A program made the translations under genes and the position numbers. The notes under the pieces are model-generated. The model saw nothing but the letters and a program-made list of their open reading frames with translations. It had not been told where the DNA came from and made no database searches. Shown here one piece after another: positions 45,824 to 55,259 of a stretch of 64,000 nucleotides of DNA. Every line of letters starts with the position of its first letter. The first letter of the stretch is position 1. This stretch comes from Schizochytrium sp. TIO01. Lineage: Eukaryota > Sar > Bigyra > Thraustochytrida > Thraustochytriidae. The stretch is from the NCBI GenBank assembly GCA_004764695.1, contig SMSO01000031.1:184600-248599 (forward strand). The letters are read 5' to 3'.

Positions 45824-47695
45824 TCACATGATAAAGCACTCATGCTTCTTTACACTGAGACTTCTCAATGCATTATATCCAACTATGTTCTTACCTAGAT
45901 TCATTCGATGAGTGCGCATGGCAGTCTTAACTTCTGCGCGAGCATTCAGCTGTTGGAGCAGGATCCCACAGGTATGAGAATTCTCAGCAAGCCTTCGCAA
46001 TGCAGAGCATGCCCATTTATTCACCTCGGCATTTGTTCGATGCTTGCGCATGGCAGCTATAATTTCTGCTCCAGCATTCAATTTTTGGCCCAAAATCTCA
46101 CAGTTTCGTTCATTCATAGCAAGATTCCATAATGCTCGGCATCCTTGTTCTTGAACGGCTGCATTAGTGAGATGTGTACGCATCGCGGTCGTGATCTCTG
46201 TGCCCACACACAGATTTTGTCCCAGGATTTCTTTGTTGCGATCGTCGAAGGCTAGATTAAAAATTGCACCACATGCCTGTTCCTGCACAGAATCTTTTGT
46301 CCGATGCGCACGCATGGAGGCGGCAATTTCTGAACCTGCATTCAATTTTTGCACAAAGTCTATTTTGTTGTCATCATTGCTTGCAGCGAGATTCCACAAT
46401 ACACCACATGCGTATTTTTGTACGTTTGTATTCCTTCGAAATGTGCGCATCGCGGTCACAATTTCCTTGCCAACATTTAAATCCTGTCCTAATTTTTCTG
46501 TGTTGCGATTACTCAAAGCAAGATTTACCAATGCCCCACATGCAGATTCTTGCACGGCTTCATTCTCTGGATGCATTCGCATGGCGGCTATGATCTCTGC
46601 GCCGGCATTCAACATTTGGCCTAGGATCTTACGAATACGATTACTTCCAGCAAGAGACCCCAGTGCCCAACATGCCTCTTTTTGCACATCTTCGTTTGTT
46701 CGATGTGTTCGCATACTGGCTACTATCTCTCTGCCCACATCTAGTTTTTCCCCCAAGATCCTACGATTGCTATCATTCCAGGCAAGGCTACTTACTGCGG
46801 AACAAGCTTGTTTTTGCACGTATGCATTCGCTTGATGTTCTCGCATGGCGGCAACAATCTCTAATCCGACATTCAAAGTTTGGCTAAGAAGTCTTCTGTT
46901 GCAATCGTCGCTTGTTGCAAGATTACACAACGCTCCACACGCGTTCTCTTGTACATGTGCATTTTTCCGGTGCTCTTGCATGGCAGCCACAATCTCTAAT
47001 CCAACATTCGAATTTTGGCAGAAACGCTTTCTTTTGTCATCGTTTCTAGGAAGATACCGCAATACTCCACATGCGTTTGCTTGCACGTCTGCATTCTTTG
47101 GATGTGCTCTCATAGCAACCACCATTTGTAAGCACACAATCAAGTCTTGGCCCAGGATGTCGTAATCGAGATTCTTTGCAACAAGATTCAACAATGCCCC
47201 ACAAGCATATCTTTGCACATCTGCATTCTCTCGATGTGCACGCATGGCAGAAACAATCTCTACGCTTAAATTTAACTTTCGCCCAAAGAAGGTACGATCG
47301 TGATCATTTAGAACAAGATGTCCCAGGACTGCACATGCATATTTTTGTACAGCTGCATTTGATCGGTGCGTGTCCATAGCGGCCACAACGTCTACGCCTA
47401 CACTTAGATCTCTTCCCAGGATCTCACAGTTACGAGTATTCCGAGCAAGGGTACTCAGCACCCAACATGCGTTTATTTGCACATCTGCATCTGTTTGATG
47501 TAAGCGCATGGCGGCTGCAACCTCTCTGCCTACAATCAACTTTTGTCCCAGAGTCTCACAGTTGCAATTATCTTCAGCAAGAATAACCAATGCCCAACAT
47601 GCAATTTTTTGTACACCTGCATTCGCTCGGTGTAAACGCATGGCAACTACAATGTCTTCACCTACGTTCAGAGTTTGTCCCAGAGTCAAGGACAT
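45824..47695 (-). CDS. Gene D: truncated ARM-repeat-only member of the family
   Basis: Encodes 623 aa from the ATG at 47695 (MSLTLGQTLNVGEDIV); the preceding TTG was rejected. The whole protein is 14 ARM-like repeats of 44/45 residues, far more diverged from each other than those of genes A and B; the last (NLGKNIVGYNALRSL) is degenerate. The helical bundle, kinase domain and C-terminal cap are missing, and upstream sequence to 48.7 kb shows no trace of them. A nonsense change ends the frame within a 15th repeat. The frame is otherwise long and open, so it may still be translated as a soluble repeat protein, or it may be an early pseudogene. Confidence 0.65.
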   Translation of the reverse strand: MSLTLGQTLNVGEDIVVAMRLHRANAGVQKIACWALVILAEDNCNCETLGQKLIVGREVAAAMRLHQTDADVQINACWVLSTLARNTRNCEILGRDLSVGVDVVAAMDTHRSNAAVQKYACAVLGHLVLNDHDRTFFGRKLNLSVEIVSAMRAHRENADVQRYACGALLNLVAKNLDYDILGQDLIVCLQMVVAMRAHPKNADVQANACGVLRYLPRNDDKRKRFCQNSNVGLEIVAAMQEHRKNAHVQENACGALCNLATSDDCNRRLLSQTLNVGLEIVAAMREHQANAYVQKQACSAVSSLAWNDSNRRILGEKLDVGREIVASMRTHRTNEDVQKEACWALGSLAGSNRIRKILGQMLNAGAEIIAAMRMHPENEAVQESACGALVNLALSNRNTEKLGQDLNVGKEIVTAMRTFRRNTNVQKYACGVLWNLAASNDDNKIDFVQKLNAGSEIAASMRAHRTKDSVQEQACGAIFNLAFDDRNKEILGQNLCVGTEITTAMRTHLTNAAVQEQGCRALWNLAMNERNCEILGQKLNAGAEIIAAMRKHRTNAEVNKWACSALRRLAENSHTCGILLQQLNARAEVKTAMRTHRMNLGKNIVGYNALRSLSVKKHECFIM

Positions 47696-47699
47696 CAAT

Positions 47700-48709
47700 T
47701 TTTATTTTATTTTTACCTTACTAGGAATTGTTCTCTTTCAAGCTCTTCGCATCTGTAAGATTCTTCTATAATCCACATGCCCCAGGTTTTACGGGTGTTT
47801 TTATAGAAAATTGGGGACGTTCGCTCGGTCCGGAGAACTATGCTCCTGGGTGTGCAATAGGTCGGACAGCGGGTTCATGAAGAAAAGAGAGAACCAAAAA
47901 AGAAAGAGATTAGTATGCGAGTGCTAGAAAGTACATAAATACCTACAACGATGTAAAGCTTTGACGCCACTCTCACTAGTCAGAAGCTATTCCTGAAAAT
48001 CTCTTTACTTGAGTGTTTTATTCAACCTGAAATAGAAGAAGTATTAGAACTCGTCTCTCTAACTACTAGTGAGAGTATCAATTACCTTAATGTCTACATG
48101 GTCATGCCTACCCAGTAAATTTCAAATATACGACCCAGTAAGTTCATTCCAGAAAATAATAGGTGTCGTGGCGAGGTATATCCTTTGTTTTGACAAATCA
48201 ATGGTGCTTGCATAATGGAAAACCTCATGAACATTCAGACTAGAGGCTGAGATAGAGAATCGGAGGAGCAAGTGCTAGTGGCTATCACTTGAAGAGACCT
48301 CGGCTAACCCTTTGTAAATCTTAGGACTACTGGAAACAATTGCTTAAATGTTTAAGCACTGGGACTGTTAATTTTCGAACACTTGATTAAGACAGCGATT
48401 TAACCTTCTTAGCAGTCCCTGTTTGGGTTAACTCCAGGTTACGATTTTGTTTGAGGAGTTCCTGCTTCTAGATTTTGCGGTAGTCTCATTGTAGCCATGC
48501 CTGAGAGAGCAATTGAGCCCCCGAAGGGAAGATCACATGGTCATAGTTGAGGGTGTCGTGATGTTGTGGACTGTGCGCGGATGACCTTGCGACGATCCTC
48601 TTTGTGGCTTTCGGCGGAAAAATTAGCAGTAAATTGAATATATGATCAAATAGGTAACGTTTCTGTTTTTTTTTTATTTCTCAGACGGTTGGATGTTTGG
48701 TAAGGTGGT
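47700..48709. other. Spacer upstream of gene D
   Basis: No gene seen; no kinase-domain remnant was found despite the position relative to gene D. Confidence 0.4.
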
Positions 48710-49128
48710 TGCTGAAAGGTGATACTGATTAGCTTGAGGTTAACTGTAAAGATGAAGGCAAGAAGCTTGATTAAGGCTTTAAGAAGGTTGATTTAAGTGT
48801 TAGCGAACTGCTGTCCTGGGGAATGAATTCCAGGACAGATGGATTCATGTAGTAGTTAGGGAATTAAGACATTCTTGAATGATGTGGATAGAGAAAATCG
48901 ATGGGGTTAGGTTTATCCACCTTCTCCAACCATCGATTCAAGCTAAACCAAGCTTGGGTGTAGTTAATGTGTATTCACACTTTTGATTATTGGTATCGGC
49001 AGCCACATGAGTCTGGCTGTCTATTCTTGTTCTATTGTAAACCGTATGTCTAGTGAGGTTTTACAAAGGGACACCAAGAACTCTGGTAATGTCTTGTCCA
49101 CTAGTTCCTTCGATTGGAGATCTCAGCA
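48710..49128 (+). mobile_element. Solo LTR (419 bp) with 5-bp target-site duplication
   Basis: TGCTGA...TCAGCA ends are flanked by GTGGT on both sides (48705-48709 and 49129-49133). It is full-length homologous to the inverted element at 8984-9399. No reverse transcriptase or integrase sequence was found near any copy in the window. Confidence 0.8.
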
Positions 49129-49133
49129 GTGGT

Positions 49134-50067
49134 GGCGAAAGAATGGAAACCCATGGTATGTATGTGTCAATTTTGGATTGGTTTTGAATTTCAATATTGG
49201 GCAGGGGTTTGGGTTGGACTTAATGATAACAAGAAAGAATTAACTAAGAAGTGTATTGATCACACTGAATATTCGTTTTATCCCTCTAAAAGTGGCTCAG
49301 GCCTTGCGTTCTGTGTGAAAAGAGCGCACATGAGACATGCCTTGTGAGGAATGGCTCAGTCTTTGCAGGCGTGCCATATAGGAGAATTTGGGGGATGAGC
49401 TTGGCAAGTTTACGATTGGGTGAACTTGCAATAATTTTTCGATGTAAATGTGAAGAACTAGGAGGTGAGTTTTGGTAAGGTCTACGCACATTTCCACCTG
49501 CCCGATAAGTTTTTTGCTTTTTTTTTTGCAACAAACTCGTACAGCAATACCTAAAGTATCAGGTATCGAGTTCGATAGAATAAATCAGAGATAAAGTTAT
49601 AAGAAATGTTCGAACTAGGGACTCAATTCGAGCTTCAAACTTCGATCCATGTTTTTCTTCTGAATTAATTCCGTCTTTGAAAAAATTAAAATTAAAACCT
49701 TACCATGCCCTAACCTTTGAAAGATTTCATGTTTCTAGAAGTAGTACCTACAGTCATGATAGCGAAAGGCGCTTACCCGTCAGAGGATACGATTAACTAT
49801 TCTTTTGCTTGCGTAAAATCTCAAGATGGAGGAACTTATGATGTAGAAGCTTATATATTCAAGTCATGGTAATTGATCAGAGAGATTTAAAAAAGTTCCA
49901 CACTCACAAGTTAAAGGCGATGCGCGAACATTCAACCTTTTGTTTAAAAACAAAGGAAAAAAGAAAAGCAAAGATACACGCCCTTTAAGAATCGTCAGTT
50001 CGATTGTATACGCGATGCGATATTCCACCTGAGCAGTGAACCGAATACACTTCTTTAAATGCTAGTT
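49134..50067. other. Spacer between the solo LTR and gene C
   Basis: No supported gene; A/T homopolymers near 49515. Confidence 0.4.
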
Positions 50068-53000
50068 CTAGCGACTACCATAGTAAGAGGAATTCATCTG
50101 TTCTAGCTCTGCATGAGCCTCTTGACATATGTCTGATGATGGAAATCTTTGATATGCTTCTGAAACTGCTTCGCGTGCACCTAGGCTGATTAGAATCCTG
50201 GACGATCTGTGATCAAGCATCAGAAAGAAAATTGCGGTACATGCGCTCTCTTGCAAACGTTCACTTTCTCGATGTGCGCGCATAGCATTGATAATATCTG
50301 CACCCGCATTTAAATCTTGTGCCAAGACCACTCTATTGTGATCGCTACCTCCTGCAAGCTTGGCCAATATCAAGCATGCATTGACTTGCAAACCTTCATT
50401 CGTTCGATATGCGCGCATGGCGGCTAAGATCGCTGCAGCAACGTTCGAATCTTGTCCCGGGATTTCACTGTAGCGACCATTTGAGGCAAGATTCAGCAAT
50501 GCCGCACATGCGTTGTATTGCACATTTTCAATCGTTGGATGCGTGCGCATGGCGGCCACAATTTCTGCGCCTATATTCAAACCTGGTCCTAGGATCTCAC
50601 AGTTACGATCATTTGCAGCTAGATTTTGCAATGCCATGCATGCTTTAATTTGTAAATCTGCATTCGTTCTGTGTGCGCGCATGGCGGCCAAAATCTCTGC
50701 TCCCACGTTCAAATCCTGTCCTAGAATCTCTCGGTTAAAATCGTTTTCAGCAAGATTCCTCAACAAGTCGCATGCTTTAATTTGCACGCCTGCATTCGTT
50801 CGGTGTTTGCGCATGGCGTCTATAATTTCTGCGCCAACATTCAAATCTTGTCCCAGGAACTTTTGGTTGCGATCGTTTTCGGCAAGAAGACTTAATGCTG
50901 AGCATGCTAGCTCCTGGAAATCTGCATTCGTTCGATGAGCGCGCATAGCAACCACAATCTCTGCGCCAACGTTCAAATCTTGTCCCAGGATCTCTCTGTT
51001 GCGATTGTTGTTTAAAGTGAAAATTACTATCCCTACGCATGCAGCATGTTGCACGCCTAAACGTGTTCGATGTGAACGCATGGCAGCTACAATCTCTGCT
51101 CCCGCATTCAAATGTTGTATTAGGCTTTCGCAATTGCGACCATTCAGAGCAAGTCTCGCCAGCATGTCACACGCTTTAATTTGTAGATCTGAATTCGTTT
51201 GATGTGCGCGCATGGTGGCCACAATCTCTGCGCCCACATTCAAATCTTGTCCCAGGATCTCTTTGTTGCGATCATTTACAGCAAGATTCTGCAATGCCCC
51301 ACAAGCGTACTTTTGCACGTCTGCACTGGTTCGATGTGCGCGCATGGCGGCCACAATCTCTGCGCCCACATTCAAATCTTGTCCCAGGATCTCTCTGTTG
51401 CGATCATTCAAAGCAAGATTCATTAATGCCCCACATGCATTTTCTTGCACGTCTGCATTTGTTCGATGTGCGCGCATGGCGGCCACAACTTCTGCACCTA
51501 CATTTAAATCTTGTACCAGGATCTCTCTGTTGCGATCACTATTGGCAGCTAGATTCTGAACTGCCATAAATGCGCTACTCTGTACGTCTGCACTCGCTCG
51601 ATGTACTCGCATGGCGGCTACAATCTCTGATCCCACGTTCAAATCTTGTCCCAGAGTGTCTTGGTTGCGATTATTCAGAGCCAGTTTTGTTAATAAGTCA
51701 CACGCTTTAACTTGCACGCCTGCCTTTGTTCGGTGTTCGCGCATAGCGGCCACAATCTCTGCGCCAACGTTCAGATCTTGTCCCAGGATCTTTTGGTTAC
51801 GATCATTTTCAGTAAGACTACTCAATGCAGAACATGCCACCTCCTGAAGGTACGCATTCGTACGATGAGCGCGCATAGCAGCCACAATGTCTGCGCCAAC
51901 GTTCAAATCTTGTCCCAGGATCTCTCTGCTACGATCGTTGTTTGAAGAAAGAACTATTAAACCCAGGCATGCAGCATTTTGCACGCCCACACTTGTCCGA
52001 TGTGCACGCATAGCGGCCACAATCTCTGCACCCACATTTAAATCTTGCATTAGACTCTCACAATTACGAACATTCAGAGCAATCCTTGTCAGCATGTCAC
52101 ACGCTTTGATTTGCAGGTCTGCATTCGTTCGATGTGCGCGCATAGCGGCCACAACTTCTGCACCTACATTTAAATCTTGTACCAGGATCTCGCAGTTTTG
52201 AGGATTTTCAGTAAGGTTCAGCAATGCCTCGCACGCGTGTTCTTGCACGACTGCATTCGCTCGATGTTCGCGCATGGCAGCCACAATCTCTGCACCTACA
52301 TTCAAATCTTGTCCCAGGGTCTCACAGTTGCGATCGTTTACTGCAAGATTACATACTGCTGCGCATCCCTGTTCTTGCACGTCTGCATTCATTCGATGTG
52401 CACGCATAGCAACCACAACCTTTGAGCCAACATTAAGATCTTGTACAAGAGCAACTCTGTTCCTATCATCAGTGAGCGCTAGGGTTCTCACGCAAGCACA
52501 TGCAGGCCCCTGCACTGTCGAATCGCTCGCATGCTCTTGCATAATATCAACTAGTGTTCGGCCTAAGCCATAGGTTCTTATTGCTGCCTGGGTATACTCT
52601 TGAGCAGCTTCACCAAAGAAGACGAAATGAAACGTCCAAAGTGCTTCGGAAAGCACTTCTGGGTCACCATACTCCTCCTTTAAGATTCTCTGCAAATGAA
52701 CAAGAATGCCGAGTTCACGAGCCTGTCTCCTGAGTTCATCGTGGCCCTCTTCAATTTGAGCAGCTTTGTATTCGTTTTCAAACATCTCGCGCAATCGCTT
52801 CAGAGTTCGCAACAACACATTTCGGTTGCCTCGTATACCCAGTTTTCCCACAAGATATCCCACCTCTTCAACTCCTTGTTTCGCAGATGTACGCTTATTT
52901 CTTCTTGACAGTCTATCGAAAATTTCTCTAACACGGCTGCTCGATCTGCGTTCAACACCTTGAGACTCTAATCTCTTCAGAACTTCCTCAGCAGTTGGTC

Positions 53001-54408
53001 GCTCTCCAGGCTTCCCGTCCCAACAAGACTTCATGATGCGCACAACCCAGGGTTTCACCGGTATCTCGTCCGAAATCACAGGTCGCTCGCCTGCGAGAAC
53101 CATACTTTCAAGCTCTCCTGGGTGATACAATAGATGCTCATATGGCGTCTCCTCATGATATATCTCCCACACAATCACGCCTAGAGAATAGATGTCTGCC
53201 TTTGTTGTCCAGCGAGCAGGCGCTTGAAGTACTTCTGGAGCCATGTACATGGGGGTTCCAGCCACCGATATGGTCTCTACCAAGGTTGTATTCGGGCTTG
53301 TTTTGGCAGCAAGACCAAAGCCCGCAAGTTTCACCAGGGCCAAGTCTCGACTGAGGAGTACCTTTGCTGGCTTTAGATCACGATGAATCACATTTTCACT
53401 ATGAAGATAGCAGAGTCCGCGTGTGATGCCGCGCAGAATGACCTCTTTATCATCTAGACTAAGTACAGGGCATGTTTCAACTCCTTTGAACTTGTACAGC
53501 AGATCCTCCAAAGACAAGTCGCATCTGTCCATGACCAGATGGAGCTTGTTTTGGATGATGCACGTCCCAAGAAGGCAGACAATGTTTTTGTGATGCAGTT
53601 CACGACAGCTTTGAGCTTCGGCAAGTAGTGCACGCTGTCCAGTAAGTTGAAGACGGCCGCGCATTTCTCGAACTCGCTTGATCGCGACTGGTCTATCGTC
53701 GCTACCTTCGTGGTGTAGAACACCTGATACGACCTGACCGAAGCTACCTTCACCAAGAATCTGTTCTGGAAAATCTATGGTGACTTTCCCTTGTGCAATA
53801 GTGGCCATCTCAGACTCCTGCAGGTCTCGTATTAGACAGAGAAAGGCGTCAAGGTCCCGTCGCTGCCTACGCGTCCCCGCCCGACCTTCTAGAATATCTG
53901 CAAGGCTAAGATCAGGGCGGTCTTCGAGGATCTGCAATATGGGTCTAGCTTGATCATAGCCATATTCTTGGTAATATTTTATTTTCGTTTTCAGGTTCTG
54001 GAGGTCTTCTTCAACGTCGCTAATCTCCATTTGCTCAATGGGTTCAGACGGCGTCGGCAACTGAAAGCGGATGCGACAGACTTTGATCATGGTCTGCAAG
54101 CGTTGCTCTGCATCTGAGAGCCGTTGACTGGCGCGCTTGGTGTATATGAGTTGTAACACTACGGAGGAGTTGTCTGCACTCGTGTCAAAAGACTCGCTTA
54201 GAGGATCAAGAATGTCGCGTAGAGTAGCCTCGACCAGCATAAAATTGATGTCCGCATGTTGAAGGGGCTTCAGAAACCTAGAAAACTTGCTGACGACATT
54301 GTTAAGATGGGCAGCTTTTCGACGGCACATGTTTGTATGTTCGAGAAGCTTTGATACATCACTTGCCAGCTGCAGCGATGAAGTGAAGCTCTGCGGAATG
54401 CTTGGCAT
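50068..54408 (-). CDS. Gene C: helical bundle + TKL-type pseudokinase + 17 ARM-like repeats
   Basis: Encodes 1446 aa from the ATG at 54408, the position shared with genes A and B; the 55 extra open codons upstream begin at a TTG. The N-terminal bundle (1-120) and kinase domain (211-485) align residue-for-residue with B. The glycine loop, VAIK Lys244, alpha-C Glu264 and HRD Asp344 are present. The Mg-binding Asn is Lys349 (HRDLKPAK) and the DFG Asp is Gly363 (LAGFG), so ATP-Mg catalysis should be abolished. The 17 repeats are more varied than in A and B. Repeats 3-6 resemble repeats 10-13, pointing to an old block duplication. The cap ends HAELEQMNSSYYGSR. A signalling scaffold or decoy role is plausible but inferred. 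Confidence 0.9.
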   Translation of the reverse strand: MPSIPQSFTSSLQLASDVSKLLEHTNMCRRKAAHLNNVVSKFSRFLKPLQHADINFMLVEATLRDILDPLSESFDTSADNSSVVLQLIYTKRASQRLSDAEQRLQTMIKVCRIRFQLPTPSEPIEQMEISDVEEDLQNLKTKIKYYQEYGYDQARPILQILEDRPDLSLADILEGRAGTRRQRRDLDAFLCLIRDLQESEMATIAQGKVTIDFPEQILGEGSFGQVVSGVLHHEGSDDRPVAIKRVREMRGRLQLTGQRALLAEAQSCRELHHKNIVCLLGTCIIQNKLHLVMDRCDLSLEDLLYKFKGVETCPVLSLDDKEVILRGITRGLCYLHSENVIHRDLKPAKVLLSRDLALVKLAGFGLAAKTSPNTTLVETISVAGTPMYMAPEVLQAPARWTTKADIYSLGVIVWEIYHEETPYEHLLYHPGELESMVLAGERPVISDEIPVKPWVVRIMKSCWDGKPGERPTAEEVLKRLESQGVERRSSSRVREIFDRLSRRNKRTSAKQGVEEVGYLVGKLGIRGNRNVLLRTLKRLREMFENEYKAAQIEEGHDELRRQARELGILVHLQRILKEEYGDPEVLSEALWTFHFVFFGEAAQEYTQAAIRTYGLGRTLVDIMQEHASDSTVQGPACACVRTLALTDDRNRVALVQDLNVGSKVVVAMRAHRMNADVQEQGCAAVCNLAVNDRNCETLGQDLNVGAEIVAAMREHRANAVVQEHACEALLNLTENPQNCEILVQDLNVGAEVVAAMRAHRTNADLQIKACDMLTRIALNVRNCESLMQDLNVGAEIVAAMRAHRTSVGVQNAACLGLIVLSSNNDRSREILGQDLNVGADIVAAMRAHRTNAYLQEVACSALSSLTENDRNQKILGQDLNVGAEIVAAMREHRTKAGVQVKACDLLTKLALNNRNQDTLGQDLNVGSEIVAAMRVHRASADVQSSAFMAVQNLAANSDRNREILVQDLNVGAEVVAAMRAHRTNADVQENACGALMNLALNDRNREILGQDLNVGAEIVAAMRAHRTSADVQKYACGALQNLAVNDRNKEILGQDLNVGAEIVATMRAHQTNSDLQIKACDMLARLALNGRNCESLIQHLNAGAEIVAAMRSHRTRLGVQHAACVGIVIFTLNNNRNREILGQDLNVGAEIVVAMRAHRTNADFQELACSALSLLAENDRNQKFLGQDLNVGAEIIDAMRKHRTNAGVQIKACDLLRNLAENDFNREILGQDLNVGAEILAAMRAHRTNADLQIKACMALQNLAANDRNCEILGPGLNIGAEIVAAMRTHPTIENVQYNACAALLNLASNGRYSEIPGQDSNVAAAILAAMRAYRTNEGLQVNACLILAKLAGGSDHNRVVLAQDLNAGADIINAMRAHRESERLQESACTAIFFLMLDHRSSRILISLGAREAVSEAYQRFPSSDICQEAHAELEQMNSSYYGSR
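50215..52460 (-). repeat. Gene C ARM-repeat array (17 units)
   Basis: Units of 132/135 bp, moderately diverged. A four-repeat block with IKACDML / AACLGL / EVACSAL / VKACDLL signatures (repeats 3-6) recurs as repeats 10-13. Confidence 0.85.
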
Positions 54409-54467
54409 GATTGTGAGTACGTGCGAGACTTGAGTAGATCCCCCAGCCTGGTGGGTCTGAAAAAGGT

Positions 54468-54485
54468 TTGCTGGTTCATGAGCAA
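54468..54485 (-). promoter_or_regulatory. Dyad-symmetric 5' element of gene C
   Basis: The minus strand reads TTGCTCATGAACCAGCAA, 60-77 nt upstream of the ATG. Arms TTGCT/AGCAA replace CTGCT/AGCAG of gene B, with both arm ends changed so that pairing is kept. Confidence 0.35.
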
Positions 54486-55259
54486 CCTCTCCAAGTTTCA
54501 CAGGACCTATGATATACTCCAATATGATTATTCTGTACCTAAGATAAGCGTTTGTGCATGGGGTAAGTGGCAATTAGTAAACAGTAGGTGTCGTCTATCT
54601 GATTCCTACGTTCAGCTCGTAATATTTCCTTGGTTTTTTATTTAATTCAAGAGCGCTAGTGCACACCTTAAGCCTATCTAGTAAAAACCTAAGCATTGTT
54701 AAACCCTTGACATAAATAGTACTTCCTATTTTGTATATGAATCAAATAATATTTTAAAAAAAGAAAAGGAAAAAAAAGCTTTTTTTAAAAAGATTTCCCC
54801 TTTTCAATTTCCTGGAGATTTTATTTAGCCATCGATGAGAGTTTCCATTGTTAAGGTGCTCGTTAGTCCCAACCATTGAGAATTCTATGGAATTTTTAGC
54901 TTGTGGTTTAAGTTATAGAAAACTGGTAGAGGTAAGGCTGCTGTGCTCTCTCTCTCTCACCATTCCGGAGATCGTCGGCGTAGCGCTGTGCTGTGACTCA
55001 TAGTACTGCAAATGCTGCAGGTCCATGTATCTCCTGCGATTTCAGGACTCTCAAGGCAATTCCCATTTCTTCTACTTCTTTCAAAAATAAAACTTGATCC
55101 CATTCTTTGGTGTAATACCCATTTTCTTGTCACCAAATCGCATATATAATAAAACTTGAAGACTAAATGTATATATAAACTTTTGAATTAATTTTAAGAG
55201 TTAAAAAAATGAACATGAAACAGAGAGCAAAAGCGTAATTTCTACCTCAATGGGAAAGA
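54486..55259. other. Spacer between genes C and B
   Basis: No gene seen. Poly-A/T tracts near 54750-54790, and a (CT)n run near 54950. Confidence 0.5.

Noticed and set aside
49600-49640. tRNA-like 'gttcgaactagggactc' stretch
   Set aside because: No A-box, acceptor stem pairing or cloverleaf could be drawn around it.
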